The translations under genes were made by a program, and so were the position numbers. 64,000 bases of DNA from CAILHX01 sp964511385 (GTDB taxonomy: Bacteria; Pseudomonadota; Gammaproteobacteria; Burkholderiales; Methylophilaceae): the NCBI GenBank assembly GCA_964511385.1, contig CAZEFE010000001.1, forward strand, positions 496,001 through 560,000, in the 5' to 3' direction. Positions within the stretch are counted from its first letter, which is position 1, and every line of letters begins with the position of its first letter. The notes beneath the pieces are model-generated. The model searched no databases. It saw only the letters and a list, made by a program, of their open reading frames with translations, and was not told the origin of the DNA. Shown piece after piece: positions 9,577-19,011 of the stretch.

Positions 9577-11442
9577 ATGGAGATGAGCAAAATCAAGCTG
9601 GCTCTTGGCATGTCCCTTGCAATGCCTATTATTGCAATGGCGGCGGCTGACCAGGAAGCTGCAATGAAAGACCCGAATAACTGGGCGCATCCACGCGGCC
9701 AGCATGACAACCAGGGCTATTCCAAACTGTCCCAAATCAACAAGGGCAACATCAAGAACCTGAAGGCTGCCTGGACGTTCGCTACCGGTGTCAACCGTGG
9801 CCACGAAGGTTCTCCGGTGGTGGTGGGCAACATGATGTACGTGCACACCGCGTTCCCGAACAATATCTACGCAATGGACCTGAACGACAACCAGAAAATC
9901 GTTTGGGCATATTTCCCCAAGCAAGACCCTTCCGTGCAGGCCGTGCTGTGCTGCGACAACGTGAACCGCGGTCTGGGTTTCGGTGACGGCAAGATTTTCC
10001 TGCAACAGAACGACGGTATCCTGGTTGCTCTGGATGCCAAGACCGGTGCCAAGGTCTGGGATGTGAAGGTGAACGATCCCAAGGTCGGCGCTACCAACAC
10101 CAATGCTCCGCACGTGATCAAGGACAAAATCCTGACCGGTTGCTCCGGCGCTGAATTCGGTGTGCGCTGCCACATTTCCGCTTATAACATCAAGGATGGT
10201 TCCTTGGCATGGCGCGCTTATTCTACGGGCCCTGACTCGGAAACCCTGCATGACGCCAATACCAATAAGGACAACCCGCAGTACAGCGCCCTGTCCGTGT
10301 ATGAAGACGTCAATGGCGGCAACAAGCAAGGCGGCTCCTTCAAGCGCCTGCCGATGGACAAGATGAAGTTCCCGGAGCGTGATCTGGGCGTCAAGACCTG
10401 GCTGAAGCCGCAAGCCGTCAAGGATGGCTGGCAGCACGGCGGCGGTTCCGTATGGGGCTGGTGGCCGTATGATGCACGTACCAACCTGGTGTACTACGGT
10501 GCCGGCAACCCATCCGTATGGAACCCAGACGTGCGTCCTGGCGACAACAAGTGGTCCATGAGCGTGACCGCACGTGACCTGGATACCGGTATGGCCAAAT
10601 GGGCGATGCAAATGACCCCGCACGACGAGTGGGACTATGACGGCATTAACGAAGTGATCCTGTTCGACAAGGGCGGCAAGACCTACGCCTGGCACCACGA
10701 CCGCAACGGTTTTGCCTATACCTGGAATGCACACACCGGCACGTTGATTGCTGCTGAAAAGGTGCACTCCTTCGTGAACTGGGCAACGGACGTTGACCTG
10801 AAGACCGGCGTGCCTAACAAACTGGCTTCTGCTTCTACCCACCAAGACTACAATGCCAAGGGTGTTTGCCCGGCAGCGTTGGGTACCAAGGACCAGCAGC
10901 CTGCTGCTTACTCCCCACGTACCGGCCTGGTGTACTCTCCGCTCAACCACGTGTGCATGACCTATGAACCGGTGGAAAGCAAGTACGTTGCCGGCCAGCC
11001 ATGGGTGGGCGCTACCCTGACCATGTTCCCTGGTCCTGACGGCGTGATGGGCGGTTTTGCTGCTTATGACCCGATGACCAACAAGAGCAAGTGGTACAAC
11101 AAGGAGAAATTCTCCGCCTGGGGTGGTGCTCTGACGACCGCTTCCGACCTCGTGTTCTACGGTACCCTGGATCGTTGGTTCAAGGCTGTTGACGCTAACT
11201 CCGGTAAGGAACTGTGGAAGTTCCAAGTGGGTTCCGGCGTGATCGGCAATGCCTTCACCTATGGCCACAAGGGTAAGCAATACGTTGGCGTGCTGTCCGG
11301 TATCGGCGGCTGGGCTGGCGTGGCGATGAACCTGGGTCTGACCACTCCGACTGACGCACTCGGTGCGGCTGGCGGCTATGCTGAACTGACCAAGTACAAC
11401 GCTGCTCCTGGCGGCGGCGTACTGAACGTGTTCAGCCTGTAA
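9577..11442 (+). CDS. xoxF: Lanthanide-dependent methanol dehydrogenase XoxF (PQQ enzyme)
   Basis: Periplasmic PQQ-dependent alcohol dehydrogenase that oxidises methanol and passes electrons to a cytochrome c. The 621-residue protein starts with a signal peptide ending IIAMAAADQ and has an eight-bladed propeller with W-motif repeats. It has the vicinal disulfide Cys125-Cys126 next to PQQ (VLCCDNVNRG). It has the sequence TPHDEWDYDG: the second aspartate of the DYD motif (Asp353, Asp355) is the lanthanide ligand that marks XoxF and is an alanine in calcium-type MxaF. Glu193 (GAEFGV) and Asn311 (YGAGNPS) are the probable other metal ligands. Start 9577 is chosen because GGAGA lies 7 bases upstream; ATGs at 9571 and 9583 are alternatives. 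No cytochrome (xoxG) or xoxJ follows. Codons are strikingly uniform (AAG, AAC, GGT, CTG), as in very highly expressed genes. Confidence 0.96.
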   Translation: MEMSKIKLALGMSLAMPIIAMAAADQEAAMKDPNNWAHPRGQHDNQGYSKLSQINKGNIKNLKAAWTFATGVNRGHEGSPVVVGNMMYVHTAFPNNIYAMDLNDNQKIVWAYFPKQDPSVQAVLCCDNVNRGLGFGDGKIFLQQNDGILVALDAKTGAKVWDVKVNDPKVGATNTNAPHVIKDKILTGCSGAEFGVRCHISAYNIKDGSLAWRAYSTGPDSETLHDANTNKDNPQYSALSVYEDVNGGNKQGGSFKRLPMDKMKFPERDLGVKTWLKPQAVKDGWQHGGGSVWGWWPYDARTNLVYYGAGNPSVWNPDVRPGDNKWSMSVTARDLDTGMAKWAMQMTPHDEWDYDGINEVILFDKGGKTYAWHHDRNGFAYTWNAHTGTLIAAEKVHSFVNWATDVDLKTGVPNKLASASTHQDYNAKGVCPAALGTKDQQPAAYSPRTGLVYSPLNHVCMTYEPVESKYVAGQPWVGATLTMFPGPDGVMGGFAAYDPMTNKSKWYNKEKFSAWGGALTTASDLVFYGTLDRWFKAVDANSGKELWKFQVGSGVIGNAFTYGHKGKQYVGVLSGIGGWAGVAMNLGLTTPTDALGAAGGYAELTKYNAAPGGGVLNVFSL

Positions 11443-11452
11443 TTGCAATAAA

Positions 11453-11484
11453 CCGCCCCGGACAACATCCGTTGTCCGGGGCGG
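11453..11484. terminator. Strong hairpin after xoxF
   Basis: Perfect 14-bp stem (ccgccccggacaac / gttgtccggggcgg) with a 4-base loop, 10 bp after the xoxF stop. There is no T-tract, so it may act as an mRNA-stabilising 3' structure or a factor-assisted terminator rather than a classic intrinsic one. It marks the end of a monocistronic xoxF unit. Confidence 0.7.
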
Positions 11485-11623
11485 CAGTCAGCAGGCATTG
11501 TCGGGTGATTGTGCGAAACATCGCGCAACAAGTTGCGCTCCTACAGCGGTACCTCCCCAATGTATGAATAAATCAGCGCTTGCCTGATGGTGTGTTGCCA
11601 TTTGTTTTGCTAGACTTTCCCCT

Positions 11624-11959
11624 ATGCAAATCCATGTGGGCGAAACCTGGGGTAAACACAAGAAAACCGGCGAACTGGCGGTGTATCTGGTGTTGAACAT
11701 CGACCGCTACGGTTTGCTCACCCTGCAGAACCTCAGCAACCCCGGCAGCGTGTTCGAAACGGTGGCTGACAAGCTGGAAAGCAGCGGCTATTTCCGCATC
11801 AGCGAAACGCCCTACGTCAACCTCGCCGCGTCACCCCGGCAAAAGCTGAAACACAAAACCAGAATCACGCGCTGCCCGCGCACCGTCGATTTGTTCGAAG
11901 GCCGCGCCGACAGCGAATTCCCGAAGCTTGACGCACAGCAGCTTCAGGGCGCGGTGTAG
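11624..11959 (+). CDS. Hypothetical protein, 111 residues
   Basis: Not recognised. The product is basic, without signal peptide or membrane segment. Its first part (MQIHVGETWGKHKKTG, then VYLVLNIDRYGLLTLQNLSN) looks like a compact folded beta-rich domain rather than random translation. No clear Shine-Dalgarno precedes the ATG. Its last 16 bases overlap the 3' end of greB on the other strand. The gene is probably real but unproven. Confidence 0.5.
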   Translation: MQIHVGETWGKHKKTGELAVYLVLNIDRYGLLTLQNLSNPGSVFETVADKLESSGYFRISETPYVNLAASPRQKLKHKTRITRCPRTVDLFEGRADSEFPKLDAQQLQGAV

Positions 11960-12435
11960 CTGACTCCCAGCACTTCGTATTCTTCTTCGCCACCCGGCGT
12001 CTGTACCCGCACCGTATCACCTTCGCCCTTGCCCAGCATCGCCTTGGCCAGCGGTGACACCCAACTGATATAACCCAGCGACGGGTCAAGTTCGTCCTGC
12101 CCAACAATGCGGTAAGTCACTTCCTTATCCTCGGCGATGGCATACAGCGTCACCCAGGCGCCGAAATAGGCTTTTTTCAGGTCCTGCTGCTTGGCGGCAT
12201 CCACTACCTCGGCCAGGTCCATGCGCCGCATCAGGAATTTCAGGCGCGAGTCGATCTGCCGCAACCGGCGCTTGCCGTAGATGTAATCCGCGTTCTCGCT
12301 GCGGTCGCCGTTGGAGGCGGCCCAGGCCACATCCTTTACCACGCTCGGGCGTTCCACTTTGTACAACTGGTCAAACTCGGCTTTCAGCCGCGCGTAACCG
12401 TCGGGGGTGATGTAGTTTTTCTGGCTTGCCGTCAT
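11944..12435 (-). CDS. greB: Transcript cleavage factor GreB
   Basis: Rescues backtracked RNA polymerase by stimulating cleavage of the nascent RNA. The 163-residue protein has the N-terminal coiled coil with the acidic tip NGDRSENADYIYGKRRLRQID (the DxxEN catalytic loop) and the C-terminal FKBP-like domain ending GEEEYEVLGVSY. The IYGKRRLR segment favours GreB over GreA. The start at 12435 (MTASQKNYITPDG) matches the family; the frame upstream runs into the end of the GGDEF/EAL gene. It begins 4 bp after that gene's stop on the same strand, so the two are probably co-transcribed and translationally coupled, as the start lacks a good Shine-Dalgarno. Confidence 0.94.
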   Translation of the reverse strand: MTASQKNYITPDGYARLKAEFDQLYKVERPSVVKDVAWAASNGDRSENADYIYGKRRLRQIDSRLKFLMRRMDLAEVVDAAKQQDLKKAYFGAWVTLYAIAEDKEVTYRIVGQDELDPSLGYISWVSPLAKAMLGKGEGDTVRVQTPGGEEEYEVLGVSYTAP

Positions 12436-12439
12436 GCGG

Positions 12440-15400
12440 TTACTGGTCGATGAATTTTTCCACCGCGAGATAAGTGTTGCGCAGTTCATGGATGCCCGCC
12501 CTGGCCAGTTCATGCTCGCCATTCAGGTGTTGCTGCATCAGCGTATTGCCGATGCGGTGCAGTTCTTCGTGCGCCTGTTCCAGCCGGTTCAGTTCCGCGG
12601 TGCTGAAGTGCTTGTCGGACTTGGCCTGTTCGATCCAGCGTCCGCAATGGCATTTTTTCGGGTTCATGATGGGCCAGTGCTGCGTGGGGTTGTCCGGGCT
12701 GTTATTGAGGCAGGTTTCCAGCCGGCTCAGCCATTGCTCGGATTCCACCTTGAGCAGCAACAACTCCGTTTCCCTGGGTGAAGGCGGGCTGCCGGCGTAG
12801 GCTTTCCATTCGGCGCAAGCGGTGTAGCTGCGCGTCCAGTCCAGAATGTCGTCCGCGGACATCGGGCGGGCAATGCCATACCCCTGCGCCAGCGTGCAGC
12901 CCATGGACAGCAGCGCCAAGCCGTGTTCGACCGATTCCACCCCTTCGGCGATAACTTCGCGGCGGAAGGCCTGTGACATGCCGATGACGCCATTCACGAT
13001 GGCGAAGTCGTTGGGGTCGTCGATCATGTCGCGCACAAAGCTCTGGTCGATCTTGATCACGTCTGCCGGGACGTGGCGCAGGTGGATGAGCGAGGAATAA
13101 CCGGTGCCGAAATCATCCAGCGCCACGCTGACGCCGAGTTTCTTGCGGCAGGTGTTGATCACGTCGCGCACGGCGTTGAAGTCTTCCATGATGCTGCTTT
13201 CCAGCATTTCCAGTTCCAGCAGGTTGGACGGCACCTCCGGGTATTGCGCCAGCGTGGCTTCAAGCTGGGTGGCGAAATAACCCCATTGCAGGTGCTTGGG
13301 CGAAATATTGACGCTGACCTTGAGGCTCAGGCCGTGCTGTCGCCAGATGTCGAGCTGCCTGATGGCTTCGTCCATCACCCAGTTGCCGAGCACGATATCG
13401 AACTGCGAGCCTTCCACCACCGAGAGGAATTCGGACGGCAGCAGGATGCCGTGTTTGGGGTGGTCCCAGCGGATCAGCGCTTCGGCGCCGACGATGTCGC
13501 CGGTCATCATGTTGACCTTGGGCTGGTAGTACAGGCAGAACTCCTTGCGCGAGAATGCTTCTTCCAGCGTCGACAGCAGCTGCCGCCGGCTTTGAACGGC
13601 CTGATCCTCCATGGAATCAAACAGGTGGTAGCAGTTGCGTCCGCCCTGCTTGGCCTGGTACATGGCCTGGTCGGCGTGGCGCAGCAGGGTGTCGGGGTCG
13701 GCGTCGTCGAGCGGGTACAGCGTGACGCCGATACTGGCGGAAACCGACACCTGTTCGTCGTTGATGGTATAGGGGGCGGCCAGCGATTCGTTGATGCGGT
13801 TGACCGCCTGTTCGCACTGCTCGAGCGAACTGATGTTGCCCAGCAGCAGCGCAAATTCGTCCCCGCCCAGGCGGGAGACGGTGTCTTCTTCGCGCAGGGT
13901 GTCCTTGATGCGCTCGGCCACCTGGATCAGCAGCTGGTCGCCGGTTTCGTGGCCCTTGCTGTCGTTGACCTGCTTGAACCCGTCTAGGTCCAGGTAGCAA
14001 ATGGCCAGCAGCGAATCGTCGCGGCGGGTTCTGGCAATGGCCTGGGCGAAACGGTCGGCAAACAGGGTACGGTTGGGCAGCCGGGTAAGCGGGTCGTAGT
14101 GCGCCATGACTTCCAGCGCTTCCTGCTGGTGCTTGCTGCTGGTGATGTCGGAAAACAGGCCGACGTAGTGCAGCACGTCGCCGTTTTCGTCGCGCAGGGC
14201 GGAAATGGTCAGCAGTTCCGCATACAGGTCGCCGTTTTTCTTGCGGTTCCAGATTTCGCCGCGCCAATGACCCTGCTGGTTCAGGGTGTCCCACAAGCTG
14301 GCATAAAAACCGGCCCCCTGTTTGCCGGAGCTGAGCATTTTCGGGTTCTGTCCCAGTGCTTCCTCGCGGCTGTAGCCGGTAATGGTGGTGAAGGCGGGGT
14401 TGACGTCAACAATCACTTCGCCGGTGTTGTTGGTGATCAGGATCGCTTCCTGGGCTTCCTCGAATACGCGTGCCGCCAGCGTGAGCTTTTCCTCGGTGCG
14501 CTTGCGCTCGGAAATGTCGCGGATAAATGCGCTGAATTCGAACCCGCTGTCCAGTTTGTGCGGCGAGATGGCCAGTTCGATGGGGAATTCCTCGCCATCA
14601 CGACGCAAGGCCGAGATTTCAACGCGCCGGTTGAGCACCGGGCCTTCGCCGGAAGCCAGGAAATGTTGCAGCCCGCGCACATGCGCTTCACGGTAACGAT
14701 GGGGGATGATGACCTCGTGCATCGGGCGTCCCAGCACCTCTTCGCGCGTCCAGCCGAAGGTTTTTTCCGCCTGTGCGTTCCAGCCGGTAACCAGGCCGTC
14801 CGAACTCATTTGTACCACCGCCTCCAGCGCGGTGCCAATGATGGAGCGCAGCCGTGCTTCATCTTCCTGTCGCGCCTCCAGCAGGGCGGTGAAGCCGTCA
14901 GCCATTTCGTTAAAGCTGCTGCCCACCAGTTTCAGTTCATCCTGCGTATCCAGATGTGCGCGGTGCTGCAAGTCGCCTTTGGCAAATGCCCGCGCCGATG
15001 CAGCGAGTGCATGGATGCTGCGGGTCACGGCGAAATATCCGCCGATGGCGAAGTAAAGCACGGTAAGGAACAGCAGCACGGCAATCCCCATGCTGAGTCG
15101 CAGGATGTTTTCCGCTTGCGAGACACGCGTGTTGATCAGCGTTTCCGCTGCCGGCAGCAGCGTGCGATCGATCTGGGCATAGATGTTGTCTATGGTCGTG
15201 GTGGCCGAGGCATAAAACTCTTCCGGGGTGGTGGTGAAGGTGTCCTGGAATATGTTGGCGCGCACGATGTCGATGGTATGTGCCGAGGAGGCTGCAATTT
15301 CCTGTGTTGTCGCCGCGACCGTTGCCGCGATTGCCGGGTTATGCCGCGCGGTCTTGCCCAGGTTGATTTTCATCATCACCAGCGTGTTTTCCAACTCGGC

Positions 15401-16063
15401 CAGCAGCGACCCCATGACGATTTTCTGCTGCGACGACGCCTGTTTGCTGGACAGGATGCCGGTGCCATAGGCGCGGATACGCCCCAGCCGCTCGGTCGCG
15501 TGGGGCAGGTTGTTGGTCATGCTCGCAATCAGGTAGTGCGAGCCGACGTCGGGATCCATGGTGAGGGCGTAGTGGTCGGCAATTGTCGTTTCGAATATCA
15601 GCAATTGCTCGATCAGCCGGGTATGCGCCTCGAAATTTTCCGCAGCTTTCCAGTGCGTGCCCTGTCGGCGCAGGTTTTCCCAGTCGGCCTGGATGGCCTG
15701 AAACTGCCTGTCATCGTGGAGATCGGCAGGCAGCTGTTGTGCCAGGGTGTTGAAGGCGTCCGCGGCTTCCTGCTCCTTGAGGGCGCGGGCATGCTGCATG
15801 GAGATGGTACCGCTCACCGCACCGGCGGAGAGCCCACGATGCTGCTGCACCAGTTGTATGCAACGGGTGATCGCCTGGATGCGCTTCAGTCCATCCAGTT
15901 CGTGGCGCGAGGAGTGGATCACCCGTTCGAGGCTGAGGTACAGGTTGAACGTCACAACCACCGTTGCTATCAAGGCCAGCAAACCCAGCAAGGTAAATTT
16001 CCGGGTGTAGTTCAGGCGGTTCATCAACGCAATGGCGGGAGCAAACAACCCCTGTATCACCAT
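12440..16063 (-). CDS. Cyclic-di-GMP signalling protein: NIT-HAMP-PAS-PAS-GGDEF-EAL-CZB
   Basis: A 1207-residue membrane protein. Domains in order: transmembrane helix (about 20-45); a helical periplasmic NIT-like region with the signature QLVQQHRGLSAGAVSG (to about 290); second transmembrane helix (about 320-345); HAMP; two PAS domains (about 410-530 and 540-655); GGDEF with LGGDEFALLL intact near 734 and the inhibitory RxxD site REED five residues before it; and EAL with AEALIRWDHP near 858 and DDFGTGYSS. The C-terminal segment (from about 1124), with CHCGRW and spaced histidines, resembles the chemoreceptor zinc-binding (CZB) domain. Both cyclase and phosphodiesterase motifs look functional. 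NIT domains sense nitrate/nitrite and CZB domains bind zinc, so two inputs are likely. The start at 16063 has a strong GGGGAG site; greB follows 4 bp downstream. Confidence 0.93.
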   Translation of the reverse strand: MVIQGLFAPAIALMNRLNYTRKFTLLGLLALIATVVVTFNLYLSLERVIHSSRHELDGLKRIQAITRCIQLVQQHRGLSAGAVSGTISMQHARALKEQEAADAFNTLAQQLPADLHDDRQFQAIQADWENLRRQGTHWKAAENFEAHTRLIEQLLIFETTIADHYALTMDPDVGSHYLIASMTNNLPHATERLGRIRAYGTGILSSKQASSQQKIVMGSLLAELENTLVMMKINLGKTARHNPAIAATVAATTQEIAASSAHTIDIVRANIFQDTFTTTPEEFYASATTTIDNIYAQIDRTLLPAAETLINTRVSQAENILRLSMGIAVLLFLTVLYFAIGGYFAVTRSIHALAASARAFAKGDLQHRAHLDTQDELKLVGSSFNEMADGFTALLEARQEDEARLRSIIGTALEAVVQMSSDGLVTGWNAQAEKTFGWTREEVLGRPMHEVIIPHRYREAHVRGLQHFLASGEGPVLNRRVEISALRRDGEEFPIELAISPHKLDSGFEFSAFIRDISERKRTEEKLTLAARVFEEAQEAILITNNTGEVIVDVNPAFTTITGYSREEALGQNPKMLSSGKQGAGFYASLWDTLNQQGHWRGEIWNRKKNGDLYAELLTISALRDENGDVLHYVGLFSDITSSKHQQEALEVMAHYDPLTRLPNRTLFADRFAQAIARTRRDDSLLAICYLDLDGFKQVNDSKGHETGDQLLIQVAERIKDTLREEDTVSRLGGDEFALLLGNISSLEQCEQAVNRINESLAAPYTINDEQVSVSASIGVTLYPLDDADPDTLLRHADQAMYQAKQGGRNCYHLFDSMEDQAVQSRRQLLSTLEEAFSRKEFCLYYQPKVNMMTGDIVGAEALIRWDHPKHGILLPSEFLSVVEGSQFDIVLGNWVMDEAIRQLDIWRQHGLSLKVSVNISPKHLQWGYFATQLEATLAQYPEVPSNLLELEMLESSIMEDFNAVRDVINTCRKKLGVSVALDDFGTGYSSLIHLRHVPADVIKIDQSFVRDMIDDPNDFAIVNGVIGMSQAFRREVIAEGVESVEHGLALLSMGCTLAQGYGIARPMSADDILDWTRSYTACAEWKAYAGSPPSPRETELLLLKVESEQWLSRLETCLNNSPDNPTQHWPIMNPKKCHCGRWIEQAKSDKHFSTAELNRLEQAHEELHRIGNTLMQQHLNGEHELARAGIHELRNTYLAVEKFIDQ

Positions 16064-16320
16064 TTCAGGCTCCCCTCGGTCATGCAAATTCTCCCAATCA
16101 TGCAATCATGGCCCCAGTGCTTTGCCGGGTACCTGGTGTGGCGCATCGCGGCAGTTTGCCGCAGCAGGTGCCAGTGTACACAAATACCCAAATTCAACAA
16201 ATGGGATATGCGCATCCGGATTGAATGAAAAGAGAACATCCCTTTTTATGGGCAAGGTGGCAATTGCCTTGCCGATGCTTTGCGCTGCCTGGCCTGTCCG
16301 GCTGAATGTGATCAGCTACA

Positions 16321-19011
16321 ATGATGCCGATGACCGCAACTCCCGACCTGATCCTGTGCTCCACCGCCCGCCTTGCCCACAGCCTGCGGCAGGCGCATGC
16401 CGATACCCAGCGGCGGGCGGGGCTGAAACAGTGGCAGCCGTTGCCGGCACTGACGTTGGGCCAGTGGCTGACGGCTGTGACGCAGCGCGTGCTGCTTTCC
16501 GGCAAGGTTTCCCCCGGCACTATTCCGCGCCTGACCTTGAGCGGCATGGCCGAGCGCCTGCTGTGGGAGCAGGTGATAGACCGCGCCACCTCATCCAGTC
16601 CCCAGCAACAACTGTTCGATGTCGGCGGCATGGCGCAATCGGCGATGGAAGCCAACGCCCTGATGCAGGCTTGGGGCGTGTTTTTCCCGGATGCATTGCA
16701 CACCGACGAAACGCGCCAGTTCCTGCGCTGGCGGGCGGCGTTTCGCGCGCTGTGCCAGCAGCACGATGCCTTGGAGGAAACGCGCCTGCTGGAGCTGCAA
16801 ATCGGCCTGCTGGCACATGCCCCACTCCCGGCAACGATTTACCTGGCGGGTTTCGACCGTACCAGCCCGCAGGAACAACGCTTGCTGGATGCGCTCAAGG
16901 CGCGCGGCGTCAGCCTGCGGCGCTGGGCGATCGGGCTGGAAACCCCGGCGCATGCGGTGAAACAGGCGTTTGACGAAGCCGAAGCCGAATGCCGTGCCGC
17001 CGTTGCCTGGGCGCAGGCGCGGCTACAAGCCAACCCGGATGCGCGGCTGGCGATTGTGGTGCCGGAATTGGCGAAGCTGCGGCCAACGCTGCAGGCGATG
17101 CTGGATGACGTGCTGCACCCCGACAGCATCCACCCGGCGCATGCCGAAATCCCGCGCAGTTACGACTTCTCGCTCGGCTTGCCGCTGGCGGAGCAGCCGC
17201 TGGTAGCCGCGGCGCTGGCGCTGCTGCGCCTGGCGTGCAGCCACCGCGTCACGCAGCAGGAAAGCGGCGCACTGCTGCGCGACGTGTACTGGTCGGCTGG
17301 CATCAGCGAAGCTGACGCCCGGGCCAGGCTGGAAGCCTCGATGCGGCGCAAACTGCCTGCCACCATTTCGCTCGGGCAATGGTTGCGCGTGGCGAGAAAG
17401 GCGCAGGTGGATGGCCTAGGCGTGGGCCGGCTGGTACAGCACCTGGAAGCCCTGCAGCAAAAAATCGTTACCACCAGGCAGCCCGCCTCCGGTTGGGCGC
17501 GCAGCTTTTCCCAGATGCTGGAGGCGGCCCATTGGCCGGGTGAACGCAGCCTGTCCAGCTTTGAATTCCAGGCGCGCCAGGCGTGGCTGGAAACCCTGCA
17601 AACCTTCGCCGCGCTCGATCCGCTGCTGGGCAAACTCGGCGCCGGCGAAGCCTTGCGCCAGCTCTCCCGGCTGTGCCGCGACCGCATCTTCCAGCCTGAA
17701 TCCACGGCCAGGCCGCGGATCCAGGTGATGGGCATGCTGGAAGCGAGCAGTGAGCTCCTGGATGCGTTATGGGTGATGGGCATGAACGACCACATCTGGC
17801 CGCCGCCGGCGCGTCCCAATCCGTTGCTGCCCGCCGAAGTGCAGCGCAGTGCCGGCGCGCCCAATTCGTGCAGCCGGGTGCAGGCCGAATTTGCCGCCAC
17901 CATTCACCAGCGGCTGCTGCGCTCCGCGCCGGAAGTGGTGTTCTCGTGGGCGCATCGCGACGGCGAAAGGGAACTCAGGGTCAGCCCGTTGCTGAAAGAC
18001 ATCCCTCTCGCCGGGCAGGACTTTGCGCTGGCGCAGAAACTGGCCGAACAACTCGCGCAACCGGCGCGGATGGAATGGCTGCTCGATCATCGTGCGCCAG
18101 AAGTCGAGGAAGGCGAAAAGGTGCGCGGTGGGGCAGGGTTGTTCCAGGCACAGGCGATCTGCCCGGCCTGGGGTTATTACCAGTACCGTCTCGGCGCGCG
18201 TGCGCTGGATGAGCCGGTGGACGGGCTGGACAGCATGGCGCGCGGCAGCCTGCTGCATGCCGTATTGCAGGCATTCTGGAACGGGCGCGATTCCGAGTAC
18301 CTGCTCAATCTGGACGAAACCGCGCAACAGCAAGCCGTGTTGCAGGCGGTGGAAGCCGGGGTGAAGCAGTTCTCGCAGCAGTTGGACGATGCTTTGCCCG
18401 CACACTTCCTGGCGCTGGAAAAACTGCGGCTGGCCGCCTTGCTCAACGGCTGGCTGGCGCTGGAACGCGAACGGCCGCCATTTGCGGTGCAGGACTGCGA
18501 GCGCCGCGTGAAGCTGGACATCAAGGGCATCGGCGTCGAGCTTACGCTGGACCGGGTAGACGTGCTGCCGGATGGCGAACTGGTCGTGATCGACTACAAA
18601 ACCGGCTCGCAACTCAGCCCCAACAGCTGGGCGGCAGACCGCATCAGCGAACCGCAGTTGCCCATCTACGCGGCCATGGTGCTGATCGAAGGCGAAGTGG
18701 CTGCGGTGTGTTTCGCCAAGGTGCGCGCGGGCGAGCACCAGTTTGTCGGCATCGCCAACGAATCTGAAACCGTGCCCGGCGTGAAAGGGCTGGAAGACGC
18801 GCGCAAGGTGTTTGACGCGGAAAAATTCCCTGAATGGCACGCCTTGCTGCAACACTGGCGTGACAGCCTGGAGGCGATTGCCGACGAGATCAGGCAAGGC
18901 GAAGCGGCGGTACGCTTCACGGACGAAGACGATCTGGCCTATTGCGAGGTGAAGCTGCTGCTGCGCCTGCCGGAGCGCAAGCTGCAGTTGGAGCGGGGTG
19001 GGCAGGCATGA
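16321..19011 (+). CDS. AddB-like PD-(D/E)XK nuclease, DNA repair
   Basis: An 896-residue protein of the betaproteobacterial AddB-like repair family. The C-terminal nuclease domain has RGSLLHAVLQAFW (the early histidine, about residue 645) and GELVVIDYKTGSQL (Asp and Lys of the PD-(D/E)XK core, about 755). The N-terminal part resembles an inactivated helicase core. Its stop overlaps the ATG of the following UvrD-like helicase by 4 bp, so the two form a complex-encoding operon functionally like AddAB/RecBCD: processing of double-strand breaks for recombination and degradation of foreign linear DNA. The start is uncertain among three closely spaced ATGs (16321, 16324, 16330). Confidence 0.87.
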   Translation: MMPMTATPDLILCSTARLAHSLRQAHADTQRRAGLKQWQPLPALTLGQWLTAVTQRVLLSGKVSPGTIPRLTLSGMAERLLWEQVIDRATSSSPQQQLFDVGGMAQSAMEANALMQAWGVFFPDALHTDETRQFLRWRAAFRALCQQHDALEETRLLELQIGLLAHAPLPATIYLAGFDRTSPQEQRLLDALKARGVSLRRWAIGLETPAHAVKQAFDEAEAECRAAVAWAQARLQANPDARLAIVVPELAKLRPTLQAMLDDVLHPDSIHPAHAEIPRSYDFSLGLPLAEQPLVAAALALLRLACSHRVTQQESGALLRDVYWSAGISEADARARLEASMRRKLPATISLGQWLRVARKAQVDGLGVGRLVQHLEALQQKIVTTRQPASGWARSFSQMLEAAHWPGERSLSSFEFQARQAWLETLQTFAALDPLLGKLGAGEALRQLSRLCRDRIFQPESTARPRIQVMGMLEASSELLDALWVMGMNDHIWPPPARPNPLLPAEVQRSAGAPNSCSRVQAEFAATIHQRLLRSAPEVVFSWAHRDGERELRVSPLLKDIPLAGQDFALAQKLAEQLAQPARMEWLLDHRAPEVEEGEKVRGGAGLFQAQAICPAWGYYQYRLGARALDEPVDGLDSMARGSLLHAVLQAFWNGRDSEYLLNLDETAQQQAVLQAVEAGVKQFSQQLDDALPAHFLALEKLRLAALLNGWLALERERPPFAVQDCERRVKLDIKGIGVELTLDRVDVLPDGELVVIDYKTGSQLSPNSWAADRISEPQLPIYAAMVLIEGEVAAVCFAKVRAGEHQFVGIANESETVPGVKGLEDARKVFDAEKFPEWHALLQHWRDSLEAIADEIRQGEAAVRFTDEDDLAYCEVKLLLRLPERKLQLERGGQA

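Noticed and set aside
9559..11448. 629-codon frame on the minus strand opposite xoxF
   Set aside because: It is antisense to an unmistakable XoxF with strong codon bias; the minus frame has no recognisable motif or ribosome-binding site.
14099..16228. 709-codon plus-strand frame opposite the GGDEF/EAL gene
   Set aside because: No domain is present and composition is biased; the opposite strand encodes complete NIT, PAS, GGDEF and EAL domains.
16064..16320. Possible gene between the GGDEF/EAL and AddB-like genes
   Set aside because: Frames here are short and lack ribosome-binding sites; the interval is a plausible divergent promoter region with no clear boxes.
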